Shown piece after piece: positions 1-9,726 of a stretch of DNA of 64,000 nt (position 1 is its first letter; each line of letters opens with the position of its first letter). The translations under genes and the position numbers were made by a program. The notes under the pieces were generated by a model. It did no database searches. It worked only from the letters and a program-made list of their open reading frames with translations, and was not told where the DNA came from. Origin of the DNA: Enterobacter sp. kpr-6 (GTDB lineage: Bacteria > Pseudomonadota > Gammaproteobacteria > Enterobacterales > Enterobacteriaceae). The stretch is taken from NCBI RefSeq assembly GCF_900116015.1, contig NZ_FOYH01000001.1:310001-374000 (forward strand), written 5' to 3'.

Positions 1-129
1 GGGCCTGTCATCGCAGGGGCGCACACGGTTGAGCAAGTGCGAGACAACGCAGCCTCTGTGCAGACCTCTTTCAGCACGGAACTGCTCAGTCGTGCCGAAG
101 CTATCGTTGCACGGTGGCATCTGCAATAA
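1..129 (+). CDS. Aldo/keto reductase, C-terminal end (partial)
   Basis: An open frame runs from the first base to a TAA at 127-129 and encodes the last 42 residues of a protein whose start lies outside the window. It contains PVIAGAHTVEQVRDNAAS, which resembles the C-terminal NADP-binding segment of aldo/keto reductases (a G-A-x-x-x-x-Q-v-x-x-N pattern). These are NAD(P)H-dependent cytosolic oxidoreductases; the substrate cannot be told from this fragment. A hairpin follows the stop, consistent with the end of a transcription unit before rcsC. The family is likely but rests on a short stretch. Confidence 0.65.
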   Translation, partial: GPVIAGAHTVEQVRDNAASVQTSFSTELLSRAEAIVARWHLQ

Positions 130-144
130 ACGCGCTTGCGTGAA

Positions 145-195
145 GAAATCCCAATGGACTGGCGTTGGGATTTCTCCGTCGGAGAGCTTTTTTTC
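145..195 (+). terminator. Double hairpin with T-run after the reductase gene
   Basis: A perfect 10-bp inverted repeat (GAAATCCCAA at 145-154, TTGGGATTTC at 165-174) is followed by a second small hairpin (TCTCCG/CGGAGA, 173-185) and then GCTTTTTTTC. This looks like an intrinsic terminator for the gene ending at 129. The rest of the gap to rcsC (196-316) shows no gene. Confidence 0.7.
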
Positions 196-316
196 AGGCA
201 AAGCGCGTTTTTCGGCACGATAACGTGCTCCGGAACAGAGAGAACATTGCGACGCGGGGCTTTTACCGCTACTTTATCCACACTGTTTTAACATTCTGCG
301 GCGGAGCTTCGCCCCC

Positions 317-3163
317 TTGAAATACCTCGTCTCTTTTCGCACCACGCTGAAAGTCTCTCGCTACCTTTTCCGGGCGCTGGCGTTATTACTTTGGCTATTA
401 ATTGCCTTATGTTCGGTGTTTTACATCCTGAACGCCCTGCAACAAAAAGAATCTGAAATCCGCAAAGAGTTAACGCTCAGTGCAGAGCAGGCGCAGCGCT
501 ACGTCCAGCGCACTTCTGACGTGATGAAAGAGCTAAAGTACATTGCGGAAAACCGCCTGACGGCGGAAGGCGGCGTTCTGACGCCGCGCGGACAGAGCGT
601 CGCCAGTGAGGTGCCGGACTTCCAGCCGCTGTTCCCGGACTCTGACTGTTCCGCGATGGGTAATACCTGGCGCGGGTCCCTCGAATCGCTGGCGTGGTTT
701 ATGCGTTTCTGGCGGGATAATTTCTCGGCGGCGTATGATCTGAACCGCGTATTCCTTATCGGCAGTGAAAATCTCTGCATGGCTGATTTTAGCCTGCGTG
801 ATGTGCCCGCAGAGCGTGAAACGGCGCTGAAAAGCCTGCATGAGCGCATCCTCAAATACCGTAACGCTCCGCAGGAAGAGCGCGGCAACAACATTTTCTG
901 GATGAGCCAGGGTTCGCGTCCGGGCATGGGCTATTTTTACGCGCTCACGCCGGTGTATCTGGCTAACCGCCTTCAGGCACTGCTCGGCATCGAGCAAACC
1001 ATCCGTATGGATAACTTCTATACGCCGGGCAGTTTACCGGTCGGCGTCACCATTATTGATGAAAACGGCCATACGCTGATTTCCCTTACCGGGCCGGAGA
1101 AGCGCTTTGAAGTGGATCCGCGCTGGATGCAGGAGCGCACCTGGTTTGGCTACACCTCCGGCTTCCACGAACTGGTGCTGAAGAAAAGCCTGCCGCCTTC
1201 ATCGCTGAATATTGTCTATTCCGTGCCGGTGGATCTGGTGCTGGAACGCATCCGGATGCTGATCCTCAATGCCGTACTGCTTAACGTGCTGGTGGGGATT
1301 GCGCTCTTTACCCTGGCGCGGATGTACGAGCGGCGTATTTTTATTCCGGCCGAAACGGACGCCCAGCGCCTCGAAGAGCACGAGCAATTCAACCGCAAAA
1401 TTGTCGCCTCCGCCCCCGTGGGGATCTGCATTCTGCGTACCCTCGACGGGATTAATATCCTCAGTAATGAGCTGGCGCATAACTATCTCAACATGCTGAC
1501 CCACGAGGACCGGCAACGGCTGACGCAGATTATTTGCGGTCAGCAGGTTAACTTTGTCGATGTCCTGACCAGCAACAATACCAATCTGCAAATCAGCTTT
1601 GTGCATTCGCGCTACCGCAACGAAAACGTAGCGATTTGCGTGCTGGTGGACGTCTCCGCCCGCGTCAAAATGGAAGAGTCGTTGCAGGATATGGCGCAGG
1701 CGGCGGAGCAGGCCAGTCAGTCAAAATCGATGTTCCTGGCAACCGTCAGTCACGAACTGCGTACCCCGCTGTACGGGATCATCGGCAACCTGGATCTGCT
1801 GCAAACCAAAGAGCTGCCCAAAGGGGTTGATCGTCTGGTGACGGCGATGAATAACTCGTCGAGCCTGCTGCTTAAGATCATCAGCGATATTCTCGATTTC
1901 TCAAAAATTGAATCGGAACAGCTCAAAATTGAGCCGCGTGAGTTTTCCCCGCGTGAGGTGATGAACCATATCACCGCCAACTATTTGCCGCTGGTGGTGC
2001 GCAAACAGCTTGGGCTGTACTGCTTTATTGAACCGGACGTGCCGGTGGCGCTGAATGGCGATCCGATGCGTCTGCAACAGGTGATTTCAAACCTGCTCAG
2101 TAACGCCATCAAGTTCACCGATGTCGGCTGCATCATTCTGCATGTGCAGCGTGCCGGGGATTATCTGTGTATCCGGGTGCGTGACACCGGCGTTGGCATT
2201 CCGTCTAAAGAAGTGTTGCGGCTGTTCGATCCGTTCTTCCAGGTGGGGACAGGCGTGCAGCGCAATTTCCAGGGCACCGGGCTTGGGCTGGCTATTTGCG
2301 AGAAGCTGGTCAGCATGATGGACGGCGATATCTCGGTGGATACCGAGCCGGGCATGGGCAGTCAGTTTACCGTGCGTATTCCGCTCTACGGCGCGCAGGA
2401 ACCGCAAAAGCTCGACGTTGATGGGCTTTCGGAAACGACCTGCTGGCTGGCCGTACGCAATGCGTCCCTGTACAGCTTCGTTGAATCGCTGCTTAAGCGT
2501 AACGGGATCCGCGCGTTACGCTATGAGGGCCAGACGCCCGATGCGAACGATACGCTGATCGCAGACGATGAACTCAGTGAAAGCTGGCCGGGCAGGGCGG
2601 TTATCACGTTCTGCCGTCGGCACATCGGTATGCCGCTGGAGCGTACGCCGGGGCAGTGGGTACATGGCGTGGCTTCGCCGCATGAACTGGTGCTGCTGCT
2701 GGCTCGTATTTACAGCATTCAGGTGGAGAGTAACGATCCTTCGCCGACGCAGCAAAATGCCGATTCGCCGGATTCGCGTAATGACGACATGATGATTCTG
2801 GTGGTGGACGATCATCCGATTAACCGCCGCCTGCTGGCCGATCAGCTTGGATCGCTGGGCTATCAGTGCAAGACCGCGAACGACGGCGTGGATGCGCTCA
2901 ATGTGCTGAGTAAAAACCACATCGATATTATTCTCAGCGATGTAAACATGCCGAATATGGACGGTTACCGCCTGACGCAGCGTATTCGTCAGCTCGGCCT
3001 GACGCTGCCTGTGGTGGGCGTAACGGCCAACGCGCTGGCAGAAGAGAAGCAGCGTTGTCTGGAGTCTGGTATGGACAGTTGTTTATCGAAGCCGGTGACG
3101 CTGGATGTGCTGGAGCAAACGCTGGCGATCTATGCGGAAAGGGTCAGAAAGGCGCGGGGATAA
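317..3163 (+). CDS. rcsC: RcsC hybrid sensor histidine kinase
   Basis: RcsC is the inner-membrane hybrid kinase of the Rcs envelope-stress phosphorelay; it phosphorylates itself and passes phosphate via RcsD to RcsB. The 948-aa product matches the E. coli length and sequence closely. Membrane segments lie near residues 20-41 and 315-335 around a periplasmic domain. A HisKA domain carries the SHELRTPLYG H-box with His479, an ATPase domain follows (N-box SNLLSNAIKF, then GTGLGLA), and a C-terminal receiver has Asp875 in LSDVNMPNMDG. The start is TTG at 317, as in E. coli (MKYLxSFRTTLK). A GGAG sits at 303-306 inside a small GGCG/CGCC hairpin, which could limit initiation. The gene converges on rcsB. 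Confidence 0.97.
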   Translation: MKYLVSFRTTLKVSRYLFRALALLLWLLIALCSVFYILNALQQKESEIRKELTLSAEQAQRYVQRTSDVMKELKYIAENRLTAEGGVLTPRGQSVASEVPDFQPLFPDSDCSAMGNTWRGSLESLAWFMRFWRDNFSAAYDLNRVFLIGSENLCMADFSLRDVPAERETALKSLHERILKYRNAPQEERGNNIFWMSQGSRPGMGYFYALTPVYLANRLQALLGIEQTIRMDNFYTPGSLPVGVTIIDENGHTLISLTGPEKRFEVDPRWMQERTWFGYTSGFHELVLKKSLPPSSLNIVYSVPVDLVLERIRMLILNAVLLNVLVGIALFTLARMYERRIFIPAETDAQRLEEHEQFNRKIVASAPVGICILRTLDGINILSNELAHNYLNMLTHEDRQRLTQIICGQQVNFVDVLTSNNTNLQISFVHSRYRNENVAICVLVDVSARVKMEESLQDMAQAAEQASQSKSMFLATVSHELRTPLYGIIGNLDLLQTKELPKGVDRLVTAMNNSSSLLLKIISDILDFSKIESEQLKIEPREFSPREVMNHITANYLPLVVRKQLGLYCFIEPDVPVALNGDPMRLQQVISNLLSNAIKFTDVGCIILHVQRAGDYLCIRVRDTGVGIPSKEVLRLFDPFFQVGTGVQRNFQGTGLGLAICEKLVSMMDGDISVDTEPGMGSQFTVRIPLYGAQEPQKLDVDGLSETTCWLAVRNASLYSFVESLLKRNGIRALRYEGQTPDANDTLIADDELSESWPGRAVITFCRRHIGMPLERTPGQWVHGVASPHELVLLLARIYSIQVESNDPSPTQQNADSPDSRNDDMMILVVDDHPINRRLLADQLGSLGYQCKTANDGVDALNVLSKNHIDIILSDVNMPNMDGYRLTQRIRQLGLTLPVVGVTANALAEEKQRCLESGMDSCLSKPVTLDVLEQTLAIYAERVRKARG

Positions 3164-3174
3164 GGTGGAAAGCG

Positions 3175-3199
3175 CCCCGGCTGCGTTACCGCGCCGGGG
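3175..3199. terminator. Hairpin between convergent rcsC and rcsB
   Basis: CCCCGG (3175-3180) pairs with CCGGGG (3194-3199) in the 46-bp gap between the two stop codons. There is no strong T-run on either side, so a role in ending both transcripts is only an inference. Confidence 0.35.
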
Positions 3200-3209
3200 A
3201 CGGGCTACA

Positions 3210-3863
3210 TTACTCTTTGGTGTCTGCCGCGCTCAGCGTAACGGACGAAAGGTAATTAAGCAGGGCGATATCGTTATCCACGCCCAGTTTCATCATGGCC
3301 GACTTCTTCTGGCTACTGATGGTTTTGATGCTGCGGTTCAGCTTCTTGGCGATCTCCGTCACCAGGAAACCTTCTGCAAACAGACGCAATACTTCGCTCT
3401 CTTTCGGTGACAAACGTTTGTCACCGTAACCGCCCGCGCTGATTTTCTCCAGCAGGCGGGAGACGCTTTCCGGGGTAAACTTCTTCCCTTTCTGCAGCGC
3501 CGCCAGGGCTTTCGGCAGGTCGGTTGGTGCACCCTGTTTCAGGACAATCCCTTCGATATCCAGTTCCAGCACGGCACTTAAGATGGCCGGGTTGTTGTTC
3601 ATGGTCAGAACAATCACGGACAGGTGAGGGAAATGACGTTTGATATATTTGATCAACGTAATGCCATCGCCATATTTGTCGCCAGGCATTGAAAGATCGG
3701 TAATCAATACGTGAGCGTCAAGTTTAGGGAGGTTATTGATCAGCTGTGTTGAGTCTTCAAATTCACCGACTACATTCACCCACTCGATTTGTTCAAGTGA
3801 TTTGCGAATACCGAACAGTACAATCGGATGGTCATCGGCAATAATTACGTTCATATTGTTCAT
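3210..3863 (-). CDS. rcsB: RcsB response regulator
   Basis: RcsB is the DNA-binding response regulator of the Rcs phosphorelay, controlling capsule, motility, rprA and other envelope genes, alone or with RcsA. The 217-aa product has a receiver domain (about residues 5-124) with phospho-acceptor Asp56 in LITDLSMPGD, and a LuxR/NarL-type helix-turn-helix near residues 149-210 (LSPKESEVLRLFAEG, then KKLNRSIKTISSQK). It is almost identical to the E. coli protein except at the extreme C-terminus. It lies 17 bp downstream of rcsD in the same direction, so the two are probably co-transcribed. Confidence 0.98.
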   Translation of the reverse strand: MNNMNVIIADDHPIVLFGIRKSLEQIEWVNVVGEFEDSTQLINNLPKLDAHVLITDLSMPGDKYGDGITLIKYIKRHFPHLSVIVLTMNNNPAILSAVLELDIEGIVLKQGAPTDLPKALAALQKGKKFTPESVSRLLEKISAGGYGDKRLSPKESEVLRLFAEGFLVTEIAKKLNRSIKTISSQKKSAMMKLGVDNDIALLNYLSSVTLSAADTKE

Positions 3864-3880
3864 GTATTAGGCTACCTTGC

Positions 3881-6547
3881 TTACAGCAAGCTCTTGACGT
3901 AAGCGTCAATGTCGCTGATGTATTTTTCTATGCCTGGAGCATCATTCTCATGAATTAAATGTTCCAGCGTTTCACATAACTGCTTGCCGGGTACCAGATT
4001 TAGCATGGCAAACACCCCTTTCAGTCGGTGTGCTGTCTGTGCCAGCGCAGCGTAGTCGCTTGTCGCGGATTCAGTATACAACCTCTTAACATCGTCGGGT
4101 ACTGTATCAACAAACAACGCATAATAGCCGCTGGCATGCAGTTCGGCGTTCTCGTCTCCCCCTAATGGTGATTCGGAAACGTCGCCCTGCGCCAGTTGCT
4201 CTTCAATAACCTGCAATATCGCTTCCTGCATGGCATTGCTCATATTGAAATTAACACGCCAAAGGCCGGGGCCAATTTTGCGCGCGCCGGGCTCATCATC
4301 GCTTAAAAGCAAGCCCGAGGCAGTAAGATTAGACGGATTATCTGTTAAAAAGAGATCATATTCTTGACTGATAAGTCTTTCGTCCGGCGTGATACAGCTC
4401 GCCCCCCAGTTTTCCAGCTGACGAACAACAATATGCCGGATGTCGCTGGAGGTAATATCAATCATGGCGACAACATCATCCAACAGCCTTTCTTCAGATT
4501 CGCCTTCCTGCGGAAGAGCGGCCATCTTCACATGTAAAGAGTAGCGCGTACCCAGGCTTTCACGCGCTTTAATATTCAGGTGACCACCGAGTTTGCGCGC
4601 CAGTTGATTACACAGCCAGAAGGTGAGGGCGTTGGCTTTACCGTAGCTGTCACTCTGGGTGTCGTGCAGGAACGGGAAGTGCAGGTTATCCACTTCGCTT
4701 GAGGTTACCCCTTCACCGGTATCCAGAATGCGGAAGGTCAGACGGTCATCAGCCGATTCGTCAGCGTCCACTTCGAGGGTAATCTTGCCGATTTGCGTGG
4801 TGGTGACCGCATACTGGATAAGCATGGTCAGAATGCGCGACAGCGCTTCACGATCGCCGTGGCGCTCTTCATTGGCAGGCAAATTATTGTTAATCAGTAA
4901 TTGCAGGCCCTTACGCTTCACCACCGGCAGGATCTCTGGCACCACTTCGTCAATCAGATCCTGAATGGAGAACATGGTCGGAGAGCCTTTCCAGCTATCG
5001 CTCTCCAGCATGTTCGCCAGCTGAATTTCATCCACTACCCGCACCAGTTCATCTGCCTGAAGCGCGAGCTTTTGGCTTTCATCCGAACTGAGCGCAGCGG
5101 CACTGGCGGCCAGCGTTTTCACAGGACGCTTCAGCGCATCGCCAATATGCTGCATAAAGGCGGTACGACCCTGCTGATTTTTCTCATACAGACGCTGCGC
5201 CTGCTTGAGCTTTTTATTTACCAGCACTTCACGGTCCTGATCGCGGATCACAAAAATCTGCGTACGCGGCACGACCTGGCTGCGGAACTGGCGGATCTCA
5301 TAGAGTTCGTTATTCACCGTCGCCTGGATCACCCCCTGGTGCTGGTCAGCCATGCTGGTGATGTTCTGTAAATTCAGGTGAGGCAGCAGGTGATCGGCGA
5401 TCTTATTGCTGATCACCGTGCGGTTGGCTTCCTGATCGTGCACCAGCAGGCCCAGCGGCAGCAGCGAGACGATTTCTTCATTGAGCGCCCGCAGCACGCG
5501 CAATTCATTATTCGCGCCCGGCGAAGCGGTGCTTTCAGCCAGACGGCCCGGCTGGTGGCGAAAGGTAGTGTAACCAAACAGCGCCAGTGCCAGCAGACCG
5601 ATGTTCAGCAGCAGCGGCAGCAAAATGTTTTGCAGCGTGTCGAGCAGCAGCGTACCAAACGGCACCTGCCACACCAGGCGCATCCCGGTGGAATTCAGCG
5701 ATGACGAGATTTCAATCTGCGAACTGTTGAAATTCACCAGTGCGCTGTCCGCCATCTCTTTATCCTGCGTGCGCAGCGTGGCCTGCGAAGCGTCCTGCTC
5801 AAGACGGAAGCTGTCCAGTCCCATGCCCGGCGGGATTAAATCATTAATGGGCAAGTCAAACGCCACCACCGTCGCCAGGTGTCCCGGCTGATTGAAGGTG
5901 GTGCGCAGGGTGAAATAGTAGCCATTTTGCCAGGTCAGACGGCGTAATGGAGAGAAACTTTCCCGCTCATCCAGCGCGTTCGCCTGTTGCAGCATCTCGG
6001 CGCGGCGGGCGTCCACCACATTACCTACTGCTGAATCTTTAAAGCCGGATGAGAGATCTTTCAACGGCAGTGTGGACACCAGGATCATACTGTTGTCCTG
6101 GCCGTTAAGGTAATACATCGACCAGGGAATGGTTTCCGCGCCCCACAGGGTGTCCAGATACGCGGAGATCCGCTGAGTCATTTCAAGCGTGGTGCCATCG
6201 TGCGAGCCGAAAATCAGCGCTTCGGTTTTGCGGCGCGGTTTTTCCAGGTAATACACATCCTGTTTTAAGCGCGTTTCCTGTAGCCCTTCAGCGGACGAGG
6301 CGGGTGCCGCGGCGATGTTGTCATAAATCTGCCAGGTCGCGTAGCGCCAGGTATCAATGCGCTTATGCATGGCATGGGTGATATCGACAATCTGATAGCT
6401 TTTATCTTTCAGCCAGGTATTGACGGCGCTTTGTACCATGACGCCCATGGTCACCAGCAGAACAATAATCAATAAAAGAAAGAAACGGGTAATGCTGCCC
6501 GGTATCAGGGAAAACTTGCCAGGGATCATTGTGTCAGATCGACTCAT
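3881..6547 (-). CDS. rcsD: RcsD phosphotransfer intermediate
   Basis: RcsD is the inner-membrane histidine phosphotransferase that relays phosphate from RcsC to RcsB. The 888-aa product has membrane segments near residues 17-38 and 307-328 around a periplasmic domain, a cytoplasmic kinase-like region without the kinase H-box, and a C-terminal HPt domain with the phosphorylatable His840 in AHRLKGVFAML. Length and sequence match E. coli RcsD (890 aa). The N-terminus (MSRSDTMIPGKF) differs from E. coli. The ATG at 6547 is used, though Met7 is possible because no strong ribosome site is seen. It is upstream of rcsB in one operon. Confidence 0.96.
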   Translation of the reverse strand: MSRSDTMIPGKFSLIPGSITRFFLLLIIVLLVTMGVMVQSAVNTWLKDKSYQIVDITHAMHKRIDTWRYATWQIYDNIAAAPASSAEGLQETRLKQDVYYLEKPRRKTEALIFGSHDGTTLEMTQRISAYLDTLWGAETIPWSMYYLNGQDNSMILVSTLPLKDLSSGFKDSAVGNVVDARRAEMLQQANALDERESFSPLRRLTWQNGYYFTLRTTFNQPGHLATVVAFDLPINDLIPPGMGLDSFRLEQDASQATLRTQDKEMADSALVNFNSSQIEISSSLNSTGMRLVWQVPFGTLLLDTLQNILLPLLLNIGLLALALFGYTTFRHQPGRLAESTASPGANNELRVLRALNEEIVSLLPLGLLVHDQEANRTVISNKIADHLLPHLNLQNITSMADQHQGVIQATVNNELYEIRQFRSQVVPRTQIFVIRDQDREVLVNKKLKQAQRLYEKNQQGRTAFMQHIGDALKRPVKTLAASAAALSSDESQKLALQADELVRVVDEIQLANMLESDSWKGSPTMFSIQDLIDEVVPEILPVVKRKGLQLLINNNLPANEERHGDREALSRILTMLIQYAVTTTQIGKITLEVDADESADDRLTFRILDTGEGVTSSEVDNLHFPFLHDTQSDSYGKANALTFWLCNQLARKLGGHLNIKARESLGTRYSLHVKMAALPQEGESEERLLDDVVAMIDITSSDIRHIVVRQLENWGASCITPDERLISQEYDLFLTDNPSNLTASGLLLSDDEPGARKIGPGLWRVNFNMSNAMQEAILQVIEEQLAQGDVSESPLGGDENAELHASGYYALFVDTVPDDVKRLYTESATSDYAALAQTAHRLKGVFAMLNLVPGKQLCETLEHLIHENDAPGIEKYISDIDAYVKSLL

Positions 6548-6944
6548 TCGTGTGTGTAACCCGTTATAACAACACTTGAAGATAAGGTCTTTGCGCGCTT
6601 AATGTGCGACGAAAACAGGCGATGGACGCGTGTAGTCATTATGTTACGCGGCAGTATACAGCAGGCAGTATAAAGGGTAATGAATGAATTTCCAGATTCA
6701 TGTGCATGTGTTTGCACGGATGCAGGGATAAAAAAGGATAAACGTTAGCGAAGGGCAAAAGATGGACAATCAACGCGCGCTTGTATAAATATGCGCCGGA
6801 ATGGGTATGTTAAAAGCACGAAATAACAAGAAATTATAAATTAAAACGTAGCGGTAAAAAGAATTCGCCAATCATATTGTTTAATTAATAGTCATTATAA
6901 TTTAGTGGAGTTACCACATTATTAGTAATTTCCAGAAAAGCGGC
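6548..6944. other. Gene-free region between rcsD and micF
   Basis: About 400 bp of AT-rich DNA without a convincing reading frame. A direct repeat GGCAGTATA occurs at 6650-6658 and 6664-6672. On the minus strand each copy reads TATACTGCC, giving two good -10-like hexamers about 105-120 bp upstream of rcsD. These are candidate rcsD promoters. Nothing else is recognised. Confidence 0.4.
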
Positions 6945-7040
6945 AAAAAAAAACCGAATGCAGAGCATTCGGTCCTAATAGGGGGGTAAACAGACATTCA
7001 AAACTGAATGACGGTAATAAATAAAGTTAATGATGATAGC
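6945..7040 (-). ncRNA. micF: MicF antisense RNA (represses ompF)
   Basis: On the minus strand the sequence starts GCTATCATCATTAACTTTAT, the conserved 5' segment of MicF that base-pairs with the ompF ribosome-binding region. It continues through a TCATTCAGTTTTGAATG stem and ends in a hairpin (ACCGAATGC/GCATTCGGT) followed by a U-run (6945-6953 in plus coordinates). Position and orientation, divergent from ompC and downstream of the rcsD start, match E. coli. MicF acts with Hfq. Its promoter faces the OmpR sites shared with ompC. Confidence 0.93.
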
Positions 7041-7195
7041 GGTATTTATTTTAGTCGTGCATTGGCAAAGTTTTTTATCATTCAGTGCTGTAAAATTAAA
7101 CTTATTTAACTGATTGATTTTATTTATAAAAAATAATTTATTGTTTATTTATGCTTTATTCTTTACCGCTTTGTGCTAAATAAAGTTCCGTTATA

Positions 7196-7256
7196 TTTAC
7201 AAACTGAAACGCGATGGTAGTACTTTGAAACATCTTTAAAGTTTTCGTATCATATT
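7196..7256 (+). promoter_or_regulatory. OmpR-binding sites (C1-C3 type) for ompC and micF
   Basis: Three consecutive blocks of about 20 bp align with the E. coli ompC OmpR boxes: 7196-7215 (TTTACAAACTGAAAC core), 7216-7235 (ending GAAACATCT) and 7236-7256 (TAAAGTTTTCGTATCATATT). The ompC -10 GAGAAT is at 7284-7289, as in E. coli. The assignment is by similarity to the known E. coli promoter. Confidence 0.8.
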
Positions 7257-7367
7257 CTTATTGGATTATTCTGTATTTTTGAGGAGAATGAACTTGCAGA
7301 CTGATTCATACCATCAATCAGAAAGCAGTGGCATATAAAAAAAAGCATATAACAGAGGGTTAATAAT

Positions 7368-8495
7368 ATGAAAGTCAAAGTACTGTCCCTCCTGGTACCG
7401 GCTCTGCTGGTAGCGGGCGCAGCAAATGCGGCTGAAATTTATAATAAAGACGGCAACAAATTAGATCTGTACGGTAAAGTAGACGGTCTGCATTATTTTT
7501 CTGATGACAGCAGCGCAGACGGCGACCAGACCTATGTGCGTATGGGTTTCAAAGGCGAAACACAGGTTAACGATCAAATCACCGGTTACGGCCAGTGGGA
7601 ATACAACGTTCAGGCTAACGACTCTGAAAGCGCCAGCGATCAGGCCTGGACCCGTCTGGCATTCGCCGGTTTACGCGTAGGTGATGCAGGCTCTTTCGAT
7701 TACGGTCGTAACTATGGCGTGATTTATGACGTCACTTCCTGGACCGACGTACTGCCAGAGTTCGGCGGCGATACTTACGGTGCAGACAACTTCATGCAGT
7801 CCCGCGCAAACGGCGTGGCGACTTACCGCAACACCGATTTCTTCGGTCTGGTTGACGGTCTGAACTTTGCCCTGCAGTACCAGGGTAAAAACGGCAGCGT
7901 CAGCGGCGAAAACGTCGGTGGACGCAGCCTGCTGAAACAGAACGGCGACGGTTACGGCGCATCTGTGACTTACGATCTGGGCGAAGGCTTTGGCATTGGC
8001 GGCGCAATGTCTACCTCCAAACGTTCCGCTGACCAGAATGCAGCAGGCGTATACGGCGAAGGCGATCACGCTGACGTTTACAGCGGCGGCCTGAAATACG
8101 ACGCGAACAACATCTACCTCGCGGCACAATATTCCCAGACCTATAACGCGACGCGCTTCGGTACCTCCAACGGTTCCAACCCGACCACCGCGTTTGGTTT
8201 TGCTGACAAAGCACAGAACTTTGAAGTGGTTGCTCAGTACCAGTTCGACTTCGGCCTGCGTCCGTCCATCGCTTATCTGCAATCCCGTGGTAAAGACATC
8301 TCCAACGGTGCGACCAACTTCGGCGACCAGGATCTGCTGAAATACGTTGATGTGGGCGCGACTTACTACTTCAACAAAAACATGTCCACCTACGTTGATT
8401 ACAAAATCAACCTGCTGGATGACAACACCTTTACCGACCAGGCGGGCATCAGCACTGATGACGTCGTCGCGCTGGGTGTGGTTTACCAGTTCTAA
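7368..8495 (+). CDS. ompC: Outer membrane porin OmpC
   Basis: OmpC is a trimeric general diffusion porin of the outer membrane. The 375-aa product has a 21-residue signal peptide (cleavage after ANA, mature [10 protein letters not shown]), the constriction-loop L3 motif PEFGGD, alternating beta-strand sequence throughout, and the terminal phenylalanine (VVYQF) recognised by the BAM complex. It is slightly longer than E. coli OmpC (367 aa), with surface-loop differences typical of Enterobacter-type OmpC/Omp36. It is expressed from the OmpR-controlled promoter upstream and ends at a strong terminator. Confidence 0.96.
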   Translation: MKVKVLSLLVPALLVAGAANAAEIYNKDGNKLDLYGKVDGLHYFSDDSSADGDQTYVRMGFKGETQVNDQITGYGQWEYNVQANDSESASDQAWTRLAFAGLRVGDAGSFDYGRNYGVIYDVTSWTDVLPEFGGDTYGADNFMQSRANGVATYRNTDFFGLVDGLNFALQYQGKNGSVSGENVGGRSLLKQNGDGYGASVTYDLGEGFGIGGAMSTSKRSADQNAAGVYGEGDHADVYSGGLKYDANNIYLAAQYSQTYNATRFGTSNGSNPTTAFGFADKAQNFEVVAQYQFDFGLRPSIAYLQSRGKDISNGATNFGDQDLLKYVDVGATYYFNKNMSTYVDYKINLLDDNTFTDQAGISTDDVVALGVVYQF

Positions 8496-8517
8496 TCGCT
8501 TAATATAAAAAGCATCA

Positions 8518-8539
8518 GGGGCCGAATGGCCCCTTTTTT
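8518..8539 (+). terminator. ompC intrinsic terminator
   Basis: GGGGCC-GAAT-GGCCCC followed by TTTTTT, 23 bp after the ompC stop codon. Confidence 0.92.
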
Positions 8540-8601
8540 ATGGGTCACAAACCCGGACTTTTGGTGTACCCTTGCGCCTGTTCAGCAAGGAGAGAGTAGA
8601 C

Positions 8602-9654
8602 ATGGGACTGAAATATTTACGTGCAGCGATGCTGGTCATTGCTGTCATTTTGACCGGCTGCGATGCCGCATCCAGCCCTGCACCGGCGGTGCCTGCCGCG
8701 ACGGTATTATCGGGCAAAACCATGGGCACCTCCTGGCGCGTCAGCGTCATCGGCCTCGATCAGACGCAGGCGACGGCGCTACAACAAAAAATTCAGTCGC
8801 AATTAGATGCGGACGATCAGCTTCTCTCCACCTGGAAAAAAGATTCAGCGCTGATGCGGTTTAACGCCTCAGAAAGCCTCTCGCCGTGGCCGGTGAGCGA
8901 GGCGATGGCCGACATCATTACCGGTGCCATGCGCATCGGCACGAAAACCGACGGCGCAATGGATATCACCGTTGGGCCGCTGGTGAATTTGTGGGGCTTT
9001 GGCCCTCAAAACCAGCCGGTGACGACGCCCACGGATGAGCAAATTGCCGCCGCCAAAGCGCGCACGGGCCTGCAACATTTGACGGTGACGCAGGAGGCCG
9101 GACGGCAATACCTGCAAAAAGATCTGCCCGATCTGTTCGTCGACCTCTCCACGGTCGGGGAGGGGTACGCTGCCGACCATCTGGCGCGATTAATGGAGCA
9201 GGAAGGGATCGTCCGTTATCTGGTTTCCGTCGGTGGCGCGCTTGCCAGCCGGGGCATGAACGGCGAAGACAAACCCTGGCGGGTGGCGATCCAAAAGCCC
9301 ACTGACCAGGAAAATGCTGTGCAGGCGATTGTGGATATCAACGGTCACGGCATCAGCACCTCCGGCAGCTACCGTAATTATTATGAGCTGGACGGCAAAC
9401 GTATTTCGCACGTGATCGACCCGCAAACCGGGCAGCCAATTACCCACAATCTGGTGTCGGTAACGGTTATTTCCCCGACCGCGCTGGAAGCGGACGGCTG
9501 GGATACCGGCCTGATGGTGCTTGGCCCGAAGAAAGCGCAGGAAGTGGTCCGTCGCGAGGGGCTGGCGGTGTATATGATCGTCAAAGAGGGCGACCGTTTC
9601 GTTCCGTGGATGTCACCGCAGTTTGCCGCCTTCCTTGTCCATGATAAAAATTAA
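8602..9654 (+). CDS. apbE: ApbE FAD:protein FMN transferase (lipoprotein)
   Basis: ApbE covalently attaches FMN to a threonine of target proteins such as subunits of Rnf/Nqr complexes, on the periplasmic side. The ATG at 8602 is chosen because AAGGAGAG lies just upstream and it gives 350 aa, close to E. coli ApbE (351); an upstream in-frame start would add ten unlikely residues. A lipoprotein signal with lipobox LTGC puts the lipidated Cys at residue 20. Family motifs GKTMGTSWRV, VDLSTVGEGYAAD and the HVIDPQTGQP segment are present. It follows ompC as a separate unit and precedes ada. Confidence 0.93.
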   Translation: MGLKYLRAAMLVIAVILTGCDAASSPAPAVPAATVLSGKTMGTSWRVSVIGLDQTQATALQQKIQSQLDADDQLLSTWKKDSALMRFNASESLSPWPVSEAMADIITGAMRIGTKTDGAMDITVGPLVNLWGFGPQNQPVTTPTDEQIAAAKARTGLQHLTVTQEAGRQYLQKDLPDLFVDLSTVGEGYAADHLARLMEQEGIVRYLVSVGGALASRGMNGEDKPWRVAIQKPTDQENAVQAIVDINGHGISTSGSYRNYYELDGKRISHVIDPQTGQPITHNLVSVTVISPTALEADGWDTGLMVLGPKKAQEVVRREGLAVYMIVKEGDRFVPWMSPQFAAFLVHDKN

Positions 9655-9666
9655 AAAGCAAGATTG
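9649..9666 (+). promoter_or_regulatory. Ada-box-like site upstream of ada
   Basis: AATTAAAAAGCAAGATTG resembles the E. coli ada operator (AAAGCGCAAGATTG) but lacks two bases of the AAAGCGCAA core. It overlaps the apbE stop codon and lies about 60 bp before the ada start, the expected place for methylated Ada to activate its own operon. Confidence 0.5.
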
Positions 9667-9726
9667 CCAGTTTATCCCTTGCGGCATGTAGGCATCCTCA
9701 GACTACACTGACGTAAGGAGCCGATC

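Noticed and set aside
7671..8282. Minus-strand frame of about 203 codons opposite ompC
   Set aside because: It is a mirror frame produced by the porin's codon bias; no start signal or family pattern.
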